Part shown: positions 26,249 to 35,700 of the stretch, piece by piece
Layout of the letters: each line of letters opens with the position of its first letter
Position numbering within the stretch: the first letter of the stretch is position 1
Source: Algoriphagus sp. AK58
Lineage (GTDB): Bacteria > Bacteroidota > Bacteroidia > Cytophagales > Cyclobacteriaceae
DNA length: 64,000 nt
Direction of reading: 5' to 3'
Assembly (NCBI RefSeq): GCF_014324365.1
Contig: NZ_QEIG01000013.1
Coordinates: 124,001-188,000, forward strand
Program-made: the position numbers and the translations under genes
The notes under the pieces: model-generated
The model's database searches: none
Seen by the model: only the letters and a program-made list of their open reading frames with translations
What the model was told of the DNA's origin: nothing

Positions 26249-26857
26249 TTAAAACTTTTGAGAACCGTTAGGCTGAAGGACATACCTGAAGGTGTAGTGC
26301 GCACTTGGTGTAGTCATTGGATTGATTTGAGCTACAGGGGGATTACCCTGGTAGTAGCTTAGAATTTCCATTTTCACATAGTTACCTTTTGAGGTCTTGA
26401 ACAAAAGAATTCTTCCGGGAATAGGGGTCACTGTGAATGTGGCAGAATTGTAATTATACCATCCTGCGCCACTGCCAGTGGGTATTGCAAAAGTGGTAGG
26501 CGTATCCGTGGCAAACTGAGCAGAAGCAGGTACTTCTTTTAAATCTTCAAAAATGCCGTTGGCCAAAGCTGCGGATACATTTTTTGCACTGTTGACTCGG
26601 ATGGTGGTGCCCTTGAAAGCAATGTCCCATTCCTGAGCTTCTGTCACAATGGATTGCGTCTCCAAGCTGAAGAAAATGAAAGGTCTTGCCTGAGTCACCT
26701 GACCCGTGGTACGATCAATGACGTCATTTGGAGCTGCTAGGTCTTGAATCAAAGTCGCCTCCAGGGGAATAACTGGCTCTGGAGTGTCGTCATTTTCACA
26801 GGAAATAAGGGTAAACGACAGGAGGAAGAATAGGACTGAATAAACGGTAGTTTTCAT
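26249..26857 (-). CDS. hmuY: HmuY-family haem-binding lipoprotein
   Basis: HmuY is a Bacteroidota haemophore-like lipoprotein that takes haem from host or environmental proteins and passes it to a TonB receptor. The 202-residue protein has a lipobox at C20 (LISC) and the family's W-D-I-A-F-K motif (QEWDIAFKGTTIRVN), with later YYQGNPP. It is the last of six genes and lies 21 bases after the receptor gene, its expected partner. The haem-ligating residues cannot be fixed without an alignment. Confidence 0.85.
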   Translation of the reverse strand: MKTTVYSVLFFLLSFTLISCENDDTPEPVIPLEATLIQDLAAPNDVIDRTTGQVTQARPFIFFSLETQSIVTEAQEWDIAFKGTTIRVNSAKNVSAALANGIFEDLKEVPASAQFATDTPTTFAIPTGSGAGWYNYNSATFTVTPIPGRILLFKTSKGNYVKMEILSYYQGNPPVAQINPMTTPSAHYTFRYVLQPNGSQKF

Positions 26858-26878
26858 AGTAAATTAAGAGTTATTGGA

Positions 26879-29170
26879 TTAGTTGATAAGATTTACAAAT
26901 GGAATTCTGGTCCCAAGGAAAAGCACTCTTCCGGGATTGTTGGGCTGGGCCGGAGTGAGGGTATTCAGAAGGTTGGTAGCACCTATCTCGAAGAAAAGCC
27001 CATTGGAGAGGGTCTTGGTAGCTGTCAGATTGACGCTCAGCCATCCCGAAGCATATTCAGAAGGATCGTCCAAAATCAGGTTGCCATTGAGATCGGCAAA
27101 ACCAAACTTTCCTCTGTAAATTCCCCGAAGTGACCAATCAATACCTGTGATGGGTTCAGAGTAGTTGATTTTCACATTTCCGCTATGCCGGCTTATGTTA
27201 AACAATCCGCCGTAATCCGAGCGGGTAACCCGTGAGGTGATGTTCTGAGCATTTCGCTTGAAGAGCTCTCCAGCATCGATGCGATCGAGGACTTGGGTAT
27301 CTCTGGTATCGAGAAAAGCATAACCGGCACTGACCCGCAGCGTATTGGACAGCGTCATGGAGAGATCTGCCTCCACCCCCTGCGTGACGACACTTCGCAC
27401 ATTGAAGTAGGAGAAGGCATTTTGGCCGGTCACCAACTGGGCAATTGGCGCTGTCTCAATGAGATTTTCGATTTGATTTCGATAGCCGTTGACTACCAGA
27501 AGCGCTTTGGAGAAAGGTTTCCATCGAAAACCGGTATTGAGCGCCCAGGAACTTTCTGCCTGAAGGTTGCCCAATGTTTCTGGCTGAATCAAAACTCTAG
27601 CTACCAAGCCTTCACGCTGAAGTCGGGCTATCCCTTCCTCGGCGAGATTGGCTCCGAAGACATAATAGCCCGATGCTGCATTGTTGAAATTGAGCAGCAT
27701 CTGTCGGAAATCGGGAGCTTTAAACCCTGCCCCTAGGGAAGCTTGCCAGCTGAATTTGTCCGAGAACTTGAATTGCCCCGCGACCTTTGGACTGAGTCTT
27801 CCTCCAAACTGACTGTGCAGATCTCCTCTCAACCCGGTGACGATATTGATTTTTGGACTTGGGTCCCATTGGTGCTGGACAAAAAAGTATCCGGCATCAA
27901 ATCGGTTGACCTCATCATAGCGAGTGGCCTCTACTGTTTCGAGCAAGTGGCCCACACCAAGTGTGAATAGATTTTTGCTGTCCAATTGGAAGTCGGTCTG
28001 CTGCTCTGTCCGATGATATAACTGGCGAAATTCCTGAAAATCAAAGCTTGTCCCATCGGCCATAAATCGGGTATCCGACTCGGTTGAAAATTGGGAACTC
28101 ATCCCGCGAAGGGTAAAGAGCCATTTTTCAGAAGGCTTGAATCTAAGGGTTGGATTAAGGTTGAAATCCCTGCGGAAATTCTCCATACCCAATAAAGTTT
28201 CGGAGACTCCCGATTGCATCTGACCGGAAGATGTCTCCAGATAGCCTCTGGAAAAAAGACTGAGCTCCCACTTTGGAGAGAAAGCCCGAGTTACTTTCAG
28301 TTGGGCAGTTTGAGCAGCAAATGGATTTTGGGTTTGACCTACCGTCTCCGGTGTGAGATCAAATCCCTCACTTCGGAGGTAATCATACATTCCGGATACC
28401 CGCCATTTTTCGGAATTAAACCCAAGCTCTGCATAGGGATTCCAGGTTTTAAAGGAACGATGACGAAAGCCTAGATCGACTTTCTTGGTTTCCTTATTGG
28501 CCTTGGTGATGATATTCACTACTCCTGCCATGGCTTCACTTCCATAGATCGCACTGGAAGGGCCTCGGAGGATTTCTATTCGCTCAATATTCGATATCGC
28601 AATCCGGTCCAGATCAAAGGTGCCAGCTGTCCTGCCAATGAGAGGCTCCCCGTCCAGCAGGATCAAAATGTAATCCGAATCTAACCCTTGCATCTGCAAG
28701 CCTGCGCCATGATCTGAGCTGATCTGCAGACCAGTCTGCTCACGAAGTACTTCGGAAAGTCTCAATCCTCCCGTCTCCTGCACTTGTTCGGAGGTCAAAA
28801 CGGTCACGGGAAGCGGCAAGTCCTCCACCGTCCGATCCGTACGGGTAGCTGCGACGACTACCTCTTGCAGGGCTCCGGTTTTTTCTTTTAGAATAATCTC
28901 TTCCAAACTACCCCACTCTTGCCAAGTGAACCGATGCGAATCAAATCCCATGGCAAACACCATAACCGACTTGCCGGATGGTAATTCTGACTCCAATTCA
29001 CCGGTTGAACTGACTTGAAATGGCTTCAATCCATCCACCTGAATCACCGCATGGGCAATGGGATTTCCTGATGAGTCGAGAATTCTTTTTCTGCCGTCTT
29101 GTGCCCAAGCCGAATAACTAGGCAGAATGGAGAAGAGGAAAATTATTTTAATTAGACTAATTCTAAACAT
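26879..29170 (-). CDS. TonB-dependent haem receptor (HmuR-like)
   Basis: The 763-residue outer-membrane protein has a signal peptide (to ~SAWAQ), a CarboxypepD-regulatory-like beta domain (~25-95), a plug domain (VVVAATRTDRTVEDLPLPV, RIEILRGPSSAIYGSEAMAGVVNI) and a 22-strand-type barrel ending in FLGTRIPFVNLIN. The GFKAPDFRQ segment resembles the FRAP box of haem receptors. The start region contains a TTTAGA-N5-TCTAAT inverted repeat. It is followed by hmuY and preceded by a HemS-like gene, which supports haem as the ligand. Confidence 0.92.
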   Translation of the reverse strand: MFRISLIKIIFLFSILPSYSAWAQDGRKRILDSSGNPIAHAVIQVDGLKPFQVSSTGELESELPSGKSVMVFAMGFDSHRFTWQEWGSLEEIILKEKTGALQEVVVAATRTDRTVEDLPLPVTVLTSEQVQETGGLRLSEVLREQTGLQISSDHGAGLQMQGLDSDYILILLDGEPLIGRTAGTFDLDRIAISNIERIEILRGPSSAIYGSEAMAGVVNIITKANKETKKVDLGFRHRSFKTWNPYAELGFNSEKWRVSGMYDYLRSEGFDLTPETVGQTQNPFAAQTAQLKVTRAFSPKWELSLFSRGYLETSSGQMQSGVSETLLGMENFRRDFNLNPTLRFKPSEKWLFTLRGMSSQFSTESDTRFMADGTSFDFQEFRQLYHRTEQQTDFQLDSKNLFTLGVGHLLETVEATRYDEVNRFDAGYFFVQHQWDPSPKINIVTGLRGDLHSQFGGRLSPKVAGQFKFSDKFSWQASLGAGFKAPDFRQMLLNFNNAASGYYVFGANLAEEGIARLQREGLVARVLIQPETLGNLQAESSWALNTGFRWKPFSKALLVVNGYRNQIENLIETAPIAQLVTGQNAFSYFNVRSVVTQGVEADLSMTLSNTLRVSAGYAFLDTRDTQVLDRIDAGELFKRNAQNITSRVTRSDYGGLFNISRHSGNVKINYSEPITGIDWSLRGIYRGKFGFADLNGNLILDDPSEYASGWLSVNLTATKTLSNGLFFEIGATNLLNTLTPAQPNNPGRVLFLGTRIPFVNLIN
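29151..29167. promoter_or_regulatory. 6-5-6 inverted repeat at the receptor start codon
   Basis: ATTAGA-CTAAT-TCTAAA on plus overlaps the first codons of the receptor (start at 29170). The half-sites match those in the hmuT promoter. It may be an internal operator or coincidence, since coding constraint also shapes these bases. Confidence 0.35.
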
Positions 29171-29211
29171 TGGTTTAAAATTTTTGCGGAGGTTTCCCCC
29201 CGCAAGTGGGA

Positions 29212-30261
29212 TTAAGACAAACTATCCAAGAGGGCTTTCCATTCTGGCTTTTGCGGGATTCCAGGCTTACGAAGTCCAAAGAACTGTGCGACCATTTCCC
29301 CGGAATGATCAAAAAGTTCCAATGCAGACACCAAACCTTCGGTGGTGTTTTTGTGCACTACATAAGCAGAAGCCACTTCTGCTTCATTCAAGTGAAGGTT
29401 AAATTCCGGATCCATCACATTCAGCCAATCGCCTAGCTGTCGGATCGTTTTTACTTTTCCTTGGTGGATTTGAATGTTTCCTTTATTGCCCGCAAAAATC
29501 ATGATCGGCAGTTGGGTAGAAGAAGCAACCTCCAAGACCTTTCTTGCAGACAGCCGATCTACCTCATAGGCCCACTTGTCATCGATCCATTTGACAGCAT
29601 CCAGTCGATTGAGCTTGTATTTTCTAAGCATGCCAAAGAAATCGTGGGTGTCTTTCATGTTTTCCCAATCCTGAGAAAAGGCTGAAAAATCCAGCTCTCC
29701 TCTGGTGGAGTAGACAGGTGCCTCAAATTTCCCAAGTTCGATCTGTGAGTTTTGATTTTCATCTCTGAATGATTGGAGAAATTGCTCCGCAGCTTCATAG
29801 TCAGATGACTCTTGTAAAAACACTTTCAATACTGCATTTCCTTCCTTGTCAAAATACTGAAGGCTCGACTGTGGCCCTGAGGAAGTCTCATTGGACACTG
29901 CAAAACCAAATCTCCATGCGCTGAAGAAGATCCGCTGCTCAATTGGCCCGATGACGGTAGCAATCTGATTAGTTGAAGCGCCCATCAAATCGATCTTTTG
30001 AAAAGTCCCCTTGTGCTCCAACACACAGCCTTCATTTCGGGTCAAGGCCATGACTTTTCCAAGTTTTGGAAAATCCAAAACCTGATTGGCAAAGTCAGCA
30101 TTCAGACGAACGACTTGTTCGCCGATACCGGTCACTAGCAACTCGGCCTCAGAGACACCCAATTTTTTGGCAGCATCGCGGATTCGGAGTTGAGGTTGGG
30201 ACACTTTCAGCTCATTCCAGGCGGCCTTGAGTGCATTAGTTGTTTCAAAAAGAGTTTCCAT
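29212..30261 (-). CDS. HemS/ChuS-like haem-degrading or haem-carrier protein
   Basis: I place the start at the ATG at 30261, two bases after the stop codon of the ATPase gene; the longer form from 30315 would overlap the ATPase and starts with a non-conserved stretch. The ~349-residue protein has the two repeated halves of HemS/ChuS/HmuS: N-terminal KAAWNELKVSQPQLRIRDAAKKLGVSEAEL and a second copy after ~190 (MKDTHDFFGMLRKYKLNRLDA). This family binds haem in the cytoplasm and in some members cleaves it. It sits inside the haem operon between ATPase and receptor. Confidence 0.88.
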   Translation of the reverse strand: METLFETTNALKAAWNELKVSQPQLRIRDAAKKLGVSEAELLVTGIGEQVVRLNADFANQVLDFPKLGKVMALTRNEGCVLEHKGTFQKIDLMGASTNQIATVIGPIEQRIFFSAWRFGFAVSNETSSGPQSSLQYFDKEGNAVLKVFLQESSDYEAAEQFLQSFRDENQNSQIELGKFEAPVYSTRGELDFSAFSQDWENMKDTHDFFGMLRKYKLNRLDAVKWIDDKWAYEVDRLSARKVLEVASSTQLPIMIFAGNKGNIQIHQGKVKTIRQLGDWLNVMDPEFNLHLNEAEVASAYVVHKNTTEGLVSALELFDHSGEMVAQFFGLRKPGIPQKPEWKALLDSLS

Positions 30262-30262
30262 A

Positions 30263-31063
30263 TCAAGCTTGTTTAATAAGTTGTTTTTGAAAAGAGGGTT
30301 GGCTGGTGGACACAATCAATCCACCATGGTGCGGATGCTGTAGGATCTGGATAGGGTAATCAAATACTTCGTGAAGGGTCTTTTCCTGAAGAACCTCTTG
30401 GACTGTGCCACAGCTGGTGATCATGCCGTTTTTGAGCAGGGCAATCCGATCAGCATATTGAGCAGCGAGGTTAAGCTCATGGAGAATGATCAAGACGCCG
30501 ATGTTTCGATGGGTGAGTTGGCGTAGGATACTCAGGACTCCATGCTGCTGCGCTATGTCCAGACTAGACGTAGGCTCATCGAGAAGGAGGTATCGGGGGA
30601 AAGGTTTTTGCTCCCAAATCTGAACCAATACTCTGGCTAACTGTACCCGTTGCTTTTCACCTCCGGAGAGGTGTTGAAAATTGGAATTTTTCAAATGGAG
30701 CGTATTGGTAGCCTCCATGACCTCCTCTACCAGCTTAGCCGGATTTTTGGATTGGGTGCTGAAAAGACCGAGCTCGACTACTTCCTGGGCAGAAAATGGA
30801 AAGTTGACTGCCGAATGCTGAGGCATGACCGCCCTTACCTCGGCAAGTTTCTTTGAGTTGAGATTTCCAACGGGCAAACCATTGTAATCTACAGCTCCAT
30901 GCTTACAGGATATTTCTCCTGAAAGGATCTTGAACAAGGTGGATTTACCTGCTCCATTAGGACCAAGGACAGCCAAGATCTCCCCTGCCTGAAGGGTCAG
31001 ACTGATCTGGTCAACCACTGGTCTTTTTTGAATACAAAAGTGAATACGACTTGCTTGTAGCAT
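30263..31063 (-). CDS. hmuV: Haem ABC transporter ATP-binding protein
   Basis: The start is the ATG at 31063, which overlaps the permease stop codon (TAATG); the longer ORF from 31099 would add a stretch that is also permease coding. The 266-residue ATPase has Walker A GPNGAGKST, the signature LSGGEKQRVQLARVL, Walker B RYLLLDEPTSSLD and the switch His in LIILHELN. This is the HmuV/FecE class that drives haem or siderophore import. It belongs to the hmuTUV set with translational coupling to hmuU. Confidence 0.93.
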   Translation of the reverse strand: MLQASRIHFCIQKRPVVDQISLTLQAGEILAVLGPNGAGKSTLFKILSGEISCKHGAVDYNGLPVGNLNSKKLAEVRAVMPQHSAVNFPFSAQEVVELGLFSTQSKNPAKLVEEVMEATNTLHLKNSNFQHLSGGEKQRVQLARVLVQIWEQKPFPRYLLLDEPTSSLDIAQQHGVLSILRQLTHRNIGVLIILHELNLAAQYADRIALLKNGMITSCGTVQEVLQEKTLHEVFDYPIQILQHPHHGGLIVSTSQPSFQKQLIKQA

Positions 31064-32124
31064 TAGCGTTTTGGTTTGTTTAGGTTGAAAATGAGCCAAA
31101 TGAAAAAGGGAGCACCAATCAAGGCCGTCACCACACCGATGGGCATCTCTGCCGGAATCACGATCAACCGAGCAATCAGGTCTGCTACATTCATCAAAAT
31201 GGCCCCTAGCAAAAAAGCCCCCGGCAATACGAGCCTATGATCGGCACCAAAGCCAATCCGGATCAGGTGTGGCACGATCAGACCGATAAATCCGATCATC
31301 CCTGCCAAAGAAACACCTACACCCACGATGAGAGCGGTGGTAATGAGTAGTTTGATCTTGATCTGTTTTACATTCACTCCCATGTGGAAAGCCTCGTGCT
31401 CACCAAGGGCAAGCGCATTCAACGCACGGCAGTCTCGGAATAAGAAAAGGCTAGGAATTAGGATGAGTAGGAAGGCGGTAGGCACCTTGGTCCAAGAAGC
31501 GCCTCCCAAATCCCCAAGGCTCCAAAAGGTGAAACTTCTAAGTGCCGCATCGTCGGCATAGAACAGCGTCAACCCAATTAGCGCGCCAGCCAGCGCATTG
31601 ATCGCAACGCCTGCCAGGATCAATGTGGAAGTTTCCGTTTTCCCCTGTGATCGGCTCAAGCGGTACACTGCTGCCACATGAATCAATCCTCCTACGAAGG
31701 CAAACAACGGCAAGCCGAAAGCACTCATGGTCTTCCATATTCCTGTAGATCCTGCGATCAGCACCAGGTATATGACTGCAAAAAGGGCACTACCACTGCT
31801 GACTCCGATCAACCCCGGCTCAACGAGTGGGTTTCTGAACATACCTTGTAAAGAAGCACCCGCTACACCCAATCCTCCACCAATTAAGGTAGCCAGAACA
31901 ATACGAGGCAGTCGAATCTGAAGCAGCACATTGACTTGCTGACTTTCAGCAGCTACTCCTTGGATACCCAAACCATTCAAAATGACACCCAAAAGTTGGG
32001 CAAACGGAATCTGATAGGCTCCTAAACTGAGGGAGACTAAAGCCAATACACCAAGTATCGCCAGCAGTCCGGTAATAATCAGGTTTTGGGTCCGTGTCTT
32101 TGAATAGAGGTGAATCGTCCACAT
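31063..32124 (-). CDS. hmuU: Haem ABC transporter permease (FecCD family)
   Basis: The 353-residue protein has about ten hydrophobic segments and the FecCD family signatures GVAGASLQGMFRNPLVEPGLIGVSSG and GMIGFIGLIVPHLIR, with GADHRLVLPGAFLLGA. It forms the inner-membrane channel of the haem importer. Its start is five bases after the stop of hmuT, and its stop overlaps the hmuV start. Confidence 0.94.
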   Translation of the reverse strand: MWTIHLYSKTRTQNLIITGLLAILGVLALVSLSLGAYQIPFAQLLGVILNGLGIQGVAAESQQVNVLLQIRLPRIVLATLIGGGLGVAGASLQGMFRNPLVEPGLIGVSSGSALFAVIYLVLIAGSTGIWKTMSAFGLPLFAFVGGLIHVAAVYRLSRSQGKTETSTLILAGVAINALAGALIGLTLFYADDAALRSFTFWSLGDLGGASWTKVPTAFLLILIPSLFLFRDCRALNALALGEHEAFHMGVNVKQIKIKLLITTALIVGVGVSLAGMIGFIGLIVPHLIRIGFGADHRLVLPGAFLLGAILMNVADLIARLIVIPAEMPIGVVTALIGAPFFIWLIFNLNKPKR

Positions 32125-32129
32125 GGCAA

Positions 32130-32984
32130 TTAAGGTCTTGCTGCTTTTGCCAATTCAAGGGCAGCCTTACCCACTCTTGGGCCAAAGCCTGATAAGTAGT
32201 GGCCGTCGAAACTGAGGATGTGGCCGTTTTTAAAAGCGGGAGTTTCTGACAAGCCTTTGACTTGTGCGAGTCCTTCCTTTCCGCCCAGACTTTCGATTCC
32301 TGAATCAAAAAAGACCAGAAAATCAGGATTCAGGGTTACTAAAGCCTCAGGTGTCACCGGTACAAAATCCTTGAAACCTGAAGCCGCAGGCTGCAAGCCT
32401 GCCAACTCGAAAATAGACTGGGCAAACGTACTCTCGCCTGCCATAAAAACAGTCTGTGGGCCGCGCGCCATGATAAAAGCCGCTTTAGGACTTGAGTTGT
32501 TCAAAAGTAAATAGGACTGCAGGCTGTCCAGGTCTGCTTGCAATTCAGCAACAATTCGATTTCCCTCCACCTGAGCTTCAAAAAAGGCAGCTAAATCGGT
32601 AATGAGTTTTTTGGTTTCCTCTACCCGAATTGGCTTTTTGAAAAAGTGAATTTCAATCTGAGCGGATTTGAGCTGATTGACTACATCTTCAGAAAGGTAG
32701 CCTTCTTCTGCCAAGATCAAATCCGGCCCCAAAGCGAGTATTCCTTCAGCTTTGATTTGATTCCGGTAACCAATCGAAGGGAGGCTTTGCATTGAGATAG
32801 GATAAGTAGAAGTGATATCCGTGGCGATGATTTGATCTCCAAATCCTAGCTCGTAGACTATCTCGGTGATGGTACCTCCAGCAGTGATGATTTTTCTAAC
32901 CTCCATAGTGGCGGACTCCTGCTTCTGTGGAGTATTACAGCCCCACACCAGGACAATGAAAATGAATCCTAATACCCTTATCAT
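32130..32984 (-). CDS. hmuT: Haem ABC transporter substrate-binding lipoprotein
   Basis: The 284-residue protein has a lipobox at C16 (VWGC), then a FecB/BtuF-type two-lobe periplasmic binding fold: ITAGGTITEIVYELG, ATDITSTYP, PSIGYRNQIKAEGILALGPDLILAEEG and late GHILSFDGHYLSGFGPR. Such proteins hand haem to the FecCD permease. In this phylum it would sit as a lipoprotein on the inner membrane. It is the first gene of the operon, and the promoter with candidate operator repeats is directly upstream. Confidence 0.92.
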   Translation of the reverse strand: MIRVLGFIFIVLVWGCNTPQKQESATMEVRKIITAGGTITEIVYELGFGDQIIATDITSTYPISMQSLPSIGYRNQIKAEGILALGPDLILAEEGYLSEDVVNQLKSAQIEIHFFKKPIRVEETKKLITDLAAFFEAQVEGNRIVAELQADLDSLQSYLLLNNSSPKAAFIMARGPQTVFMAGESTFAQSIFELAGLQPAASGFKDFVPVTPEALVTLNPDFLVFFDSGIESLGGKEGLAQVKGLSETPAFKNGHILSFDGHYLSGFGPRVGKAALELAKAARP

Positions 32985-32998
32985 TATTTAGATTAATT
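32985..32998. repeat. 14-base direct repeat, copy 1 (candidate operator)
   Basis: TATTTAGATTAATT occurs here and again at 33022-33035. This copy abuts the hmuT start codon and lies downstream of the predicted transcription start. Confidence 0.6.
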
Positions 32999-33009
32999 TT
33001 AATTAAATG

Positions 33010-33040
33010 CAAAGTTATCTCTATTTAGATTAATTCCAAA
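33010..33040 (-). promoter_or_regulatory. Promoter of the haem uptake operon
   Basis: On minus, TTTG (33040-33037), a 19-base spacer and TAACTTTG (33017-33010) fit the Bacteroidota promoter. The second 14-base repeat (33022-33035) fills the spacer, and the half-sites TTTAGA and TCCAAA form a 6-5-6 inverted repeat at 33024-33040. A repressor bound there would block RNA polymerase. Confidence 0.6.
33022..33035. repeat. 14-base direct repeat, copy 2 (candidate operator)
   Basis: Second exact copy of TATTTAGATTAATT, inside the promoter spacer of the haem operon. Weaker relatives (TTAGGATTAA-like) are at 33056-33065 and 33157-33166. Confidence 0.6.
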
Positions 33041-33180
33041 TTAAAATAATTAATGTTTAGGATTAAAGTTGGAAAGGACATGGAGAGGCAAGTGGCAATA
33101 GGAAAAAAATTCTCTTTAGGGATTCTAAAGCCTCAAAATTTAAAAATGGGTGATACTTAGGATTAATTTTCCAAATATCC

Positions 33181-34759
<1,579 letters not shown>

Positions 34760-34790
34760 AAGGAGTTAGTTACTAGTTGTTGGTTATTAG

Positions 34791-34804
34791 GTGGAAAACC
34801 ACCA
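34791..34804. repeat. Hairpin in the atpD-atpC gap
   Basis: GGTGG-AAAA-CCACC forms a short perfect hairpin. It is flanked by AT-rich imperfect inverted arms (TTAGTTACTAG.. and ..TTAATAACTAG) that resemble low-complexity intergenic repeats. It could adjust the ratio of the two subunits. Confidence 0.4.
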
Positions 34805-34844
34805 CCATTAACTCAATAACTCTTTACTTAATAACTAGATAAAC

Positions 34845-35090
34845 ATGCAATTAGAAATCGTCACACCGGACAAGAAAGTTTTCCAAGGAGAAGTCAGCGA
34901 AGCCACCTTCCCAGGAGCTTCCGGTTCTTTTCAGGTGTTGAACAATCACGCTCCAATCGTATCAGCTTTAGCTAAGGGGGCAATATCCTTTACCAGCAAA
35001 GAAGGAAAGCAATCCCTGATGGTAGATGGTGGTGTCGTGGAAGTGAAAAATAATGTAATTGTGGTCTTGGCCGAAAAAGTGGTCGGCTAA
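34845..35090 (+). CDS. atpC: F1F0 ATP synthase subunit epsilon (short form)
   Basis: The 81-residue protein matches the N-terminal beta-sandwich of epsilon (LEIVTPDKKVFQGEVSEATFPGASGSFQVL, NHAPIVSALAKG). The helical C-terminal inhibitory domain found in the ~135-residue E. coli form is absent. Short epsilons are known in this phylum; they should still couple rotor and catalytic head but lack the ratchet-like block on ATP hydrolysis. It is in one transcript with atpD. Confidence 0.95.
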   Translation: MQLEIVTPDKKVFQGEVSEATFPGASGSFQVLNNHAPIVSALAKGAISFTSKEGKQSLMVDGGVVEVKNNVIVVLAEKVVG

Positions 35091-35110
35091 ACTCAAACAG
35101 TTATAAATTA

Positions 35111-35142
35111 AAAAGTCCAGCTCGAGAGGGTTGGACTTTTTT
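35111..35142 (+). terminator. Terminator after atpC
   Basis: AAAAGTCCA (35111-35119) pairs with TGGACTTTT (35132-35140), followed by T residues. Confidence 0.85.
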
Positions 35143-35267
35143 GGTTTTGGGAGCTTAGATTTTCCAAAGTTTGGGACTTTGGAAAAGATTAGGGTTCATG
35201 TATTCTCAAAAATCTAAAGAACTTAAAGATAAAATTTTCCAATCTTCCGATTTTTCAATTATTCTCT

Positions 35268-35275
35268 TACCTTTG
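35268..35275 (+). promoter_or_regulatory. -7 box of rpsU
   Basis: TACCTTTG is an exact TAnnTTTG match. The expected start of transcription is about 5-7 bases downstream, leaving a leader of roughly 20 bases made almost entirely of the strong Shine-Dalgarno and spacer. Confidence 0.6.
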
Positions 35276-35284
35276 CACCCACGA

Positions 35285-35292
35285 AAGGGGGT
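35285..35292 (+). promoter_or_regulatory. Extended Shine-Dalgarno of rpsU
   Basis: AAGGGGGT can pair over eight bases with the 16S anti-Shine-Dalgarno (3'-UUCCUCCA), with one G-U wobble, and lies 8 bases before the ATG at 35300. Most genes in this phylum lack such a site. It also decides the start: the longer ORF from 35171 is not used. Confidence 0.7.
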
Positions 35293-35299
35293 GTATACT

Positions 35300-35494
35300 A
35301 TGATCATTGTAAACGTAAAAGAGAACGAATCCATCGACAAAGCGCTAAAGCGTTTTAAAAAGAAGTTTGACAAGACCGGTGCGGTTCGCGAACTAAGAGC
35401 CCGTCAGGCTTTCACCAAACCTTCCGTGAAAAGAAGAGATGAGATCATCCGTGCTGCTTACCGTCAGAGACTTCAAAATGAAATCATGAAGTAA
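35300..35494 (+). CDS. rpsU: 30S ribosomal protein bS21
   Basis: The 64-residue basic protein (MIIVNVKENESIDKALKRFK, ending RQRLQNEIMK) is bS21 of the Bacteroidota type. It sits near the 3' end of 16S rRNA. In this phylum bS21, with bS18 and bS6, helps hold the anti-Shine-Dalgarno tail in a pocket, so ribosomes largely ignore Shine-Dalgarno sites. Its own gene has a strong Shine-Dalgarno, fitting a feedback model in which ribosomes lacking bS21 translate rpsU better. It has its own promoter and terminator. Confidence 0.96.
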   Translation: MIIVNVKENESIDKALKRFKKKFDKTGAVRELRARQAFTKPSVKRRDEIIRAAYRQRLQNEIMK

Positions 35495-35549
35495 TTAAGG
35501 TTTAGCACTTAATACAAAATTGTACTGTCTTTAAAGTAGACAGTTTAAT

Positions 35550-35578
35550 AGGCTAGTCGATTTTTCGGCTAGCCTTTC
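35550..35578. terminator. Terminator between rpsU and recF
   Basis: AGGCTAG (35550-35556) pairs with CTAGCCT (35569-35575), with further inner pairing of TCGA and TCG, and a T-rich tail on plus. A smaller hairpin, ACTGTCT/AGACAGT, precedes it at 35525-35544. Confidence 0.7.
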
Positions 35579-35700
35579 TTGTTTAATTCAAAATAGATTT
35601 TTTAAAGGCGTGCAAAAATATAGTGACTGGAAATCAAAAATCAGCCCTGGGGGTTAAACCTAATGGCTCTAAATGTCAAATCTATTTTTGCGCCTGCTTT

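Noticed and set aside
30262-30315. Upstream start for the HemS-like gene
   Set aside because: It overlaps the ATPase coding end; the ATG at 30261 lies two bases after the ATPase stop and begins the family-like sequence.
35171-35299. Longer rpsU reading frame starting at 35171
   Set aside because: The extra 43 residues lie across the promoter and Shine-Dalgarno; the real bS21 begins MIIVNVKENESIDK at 35300.
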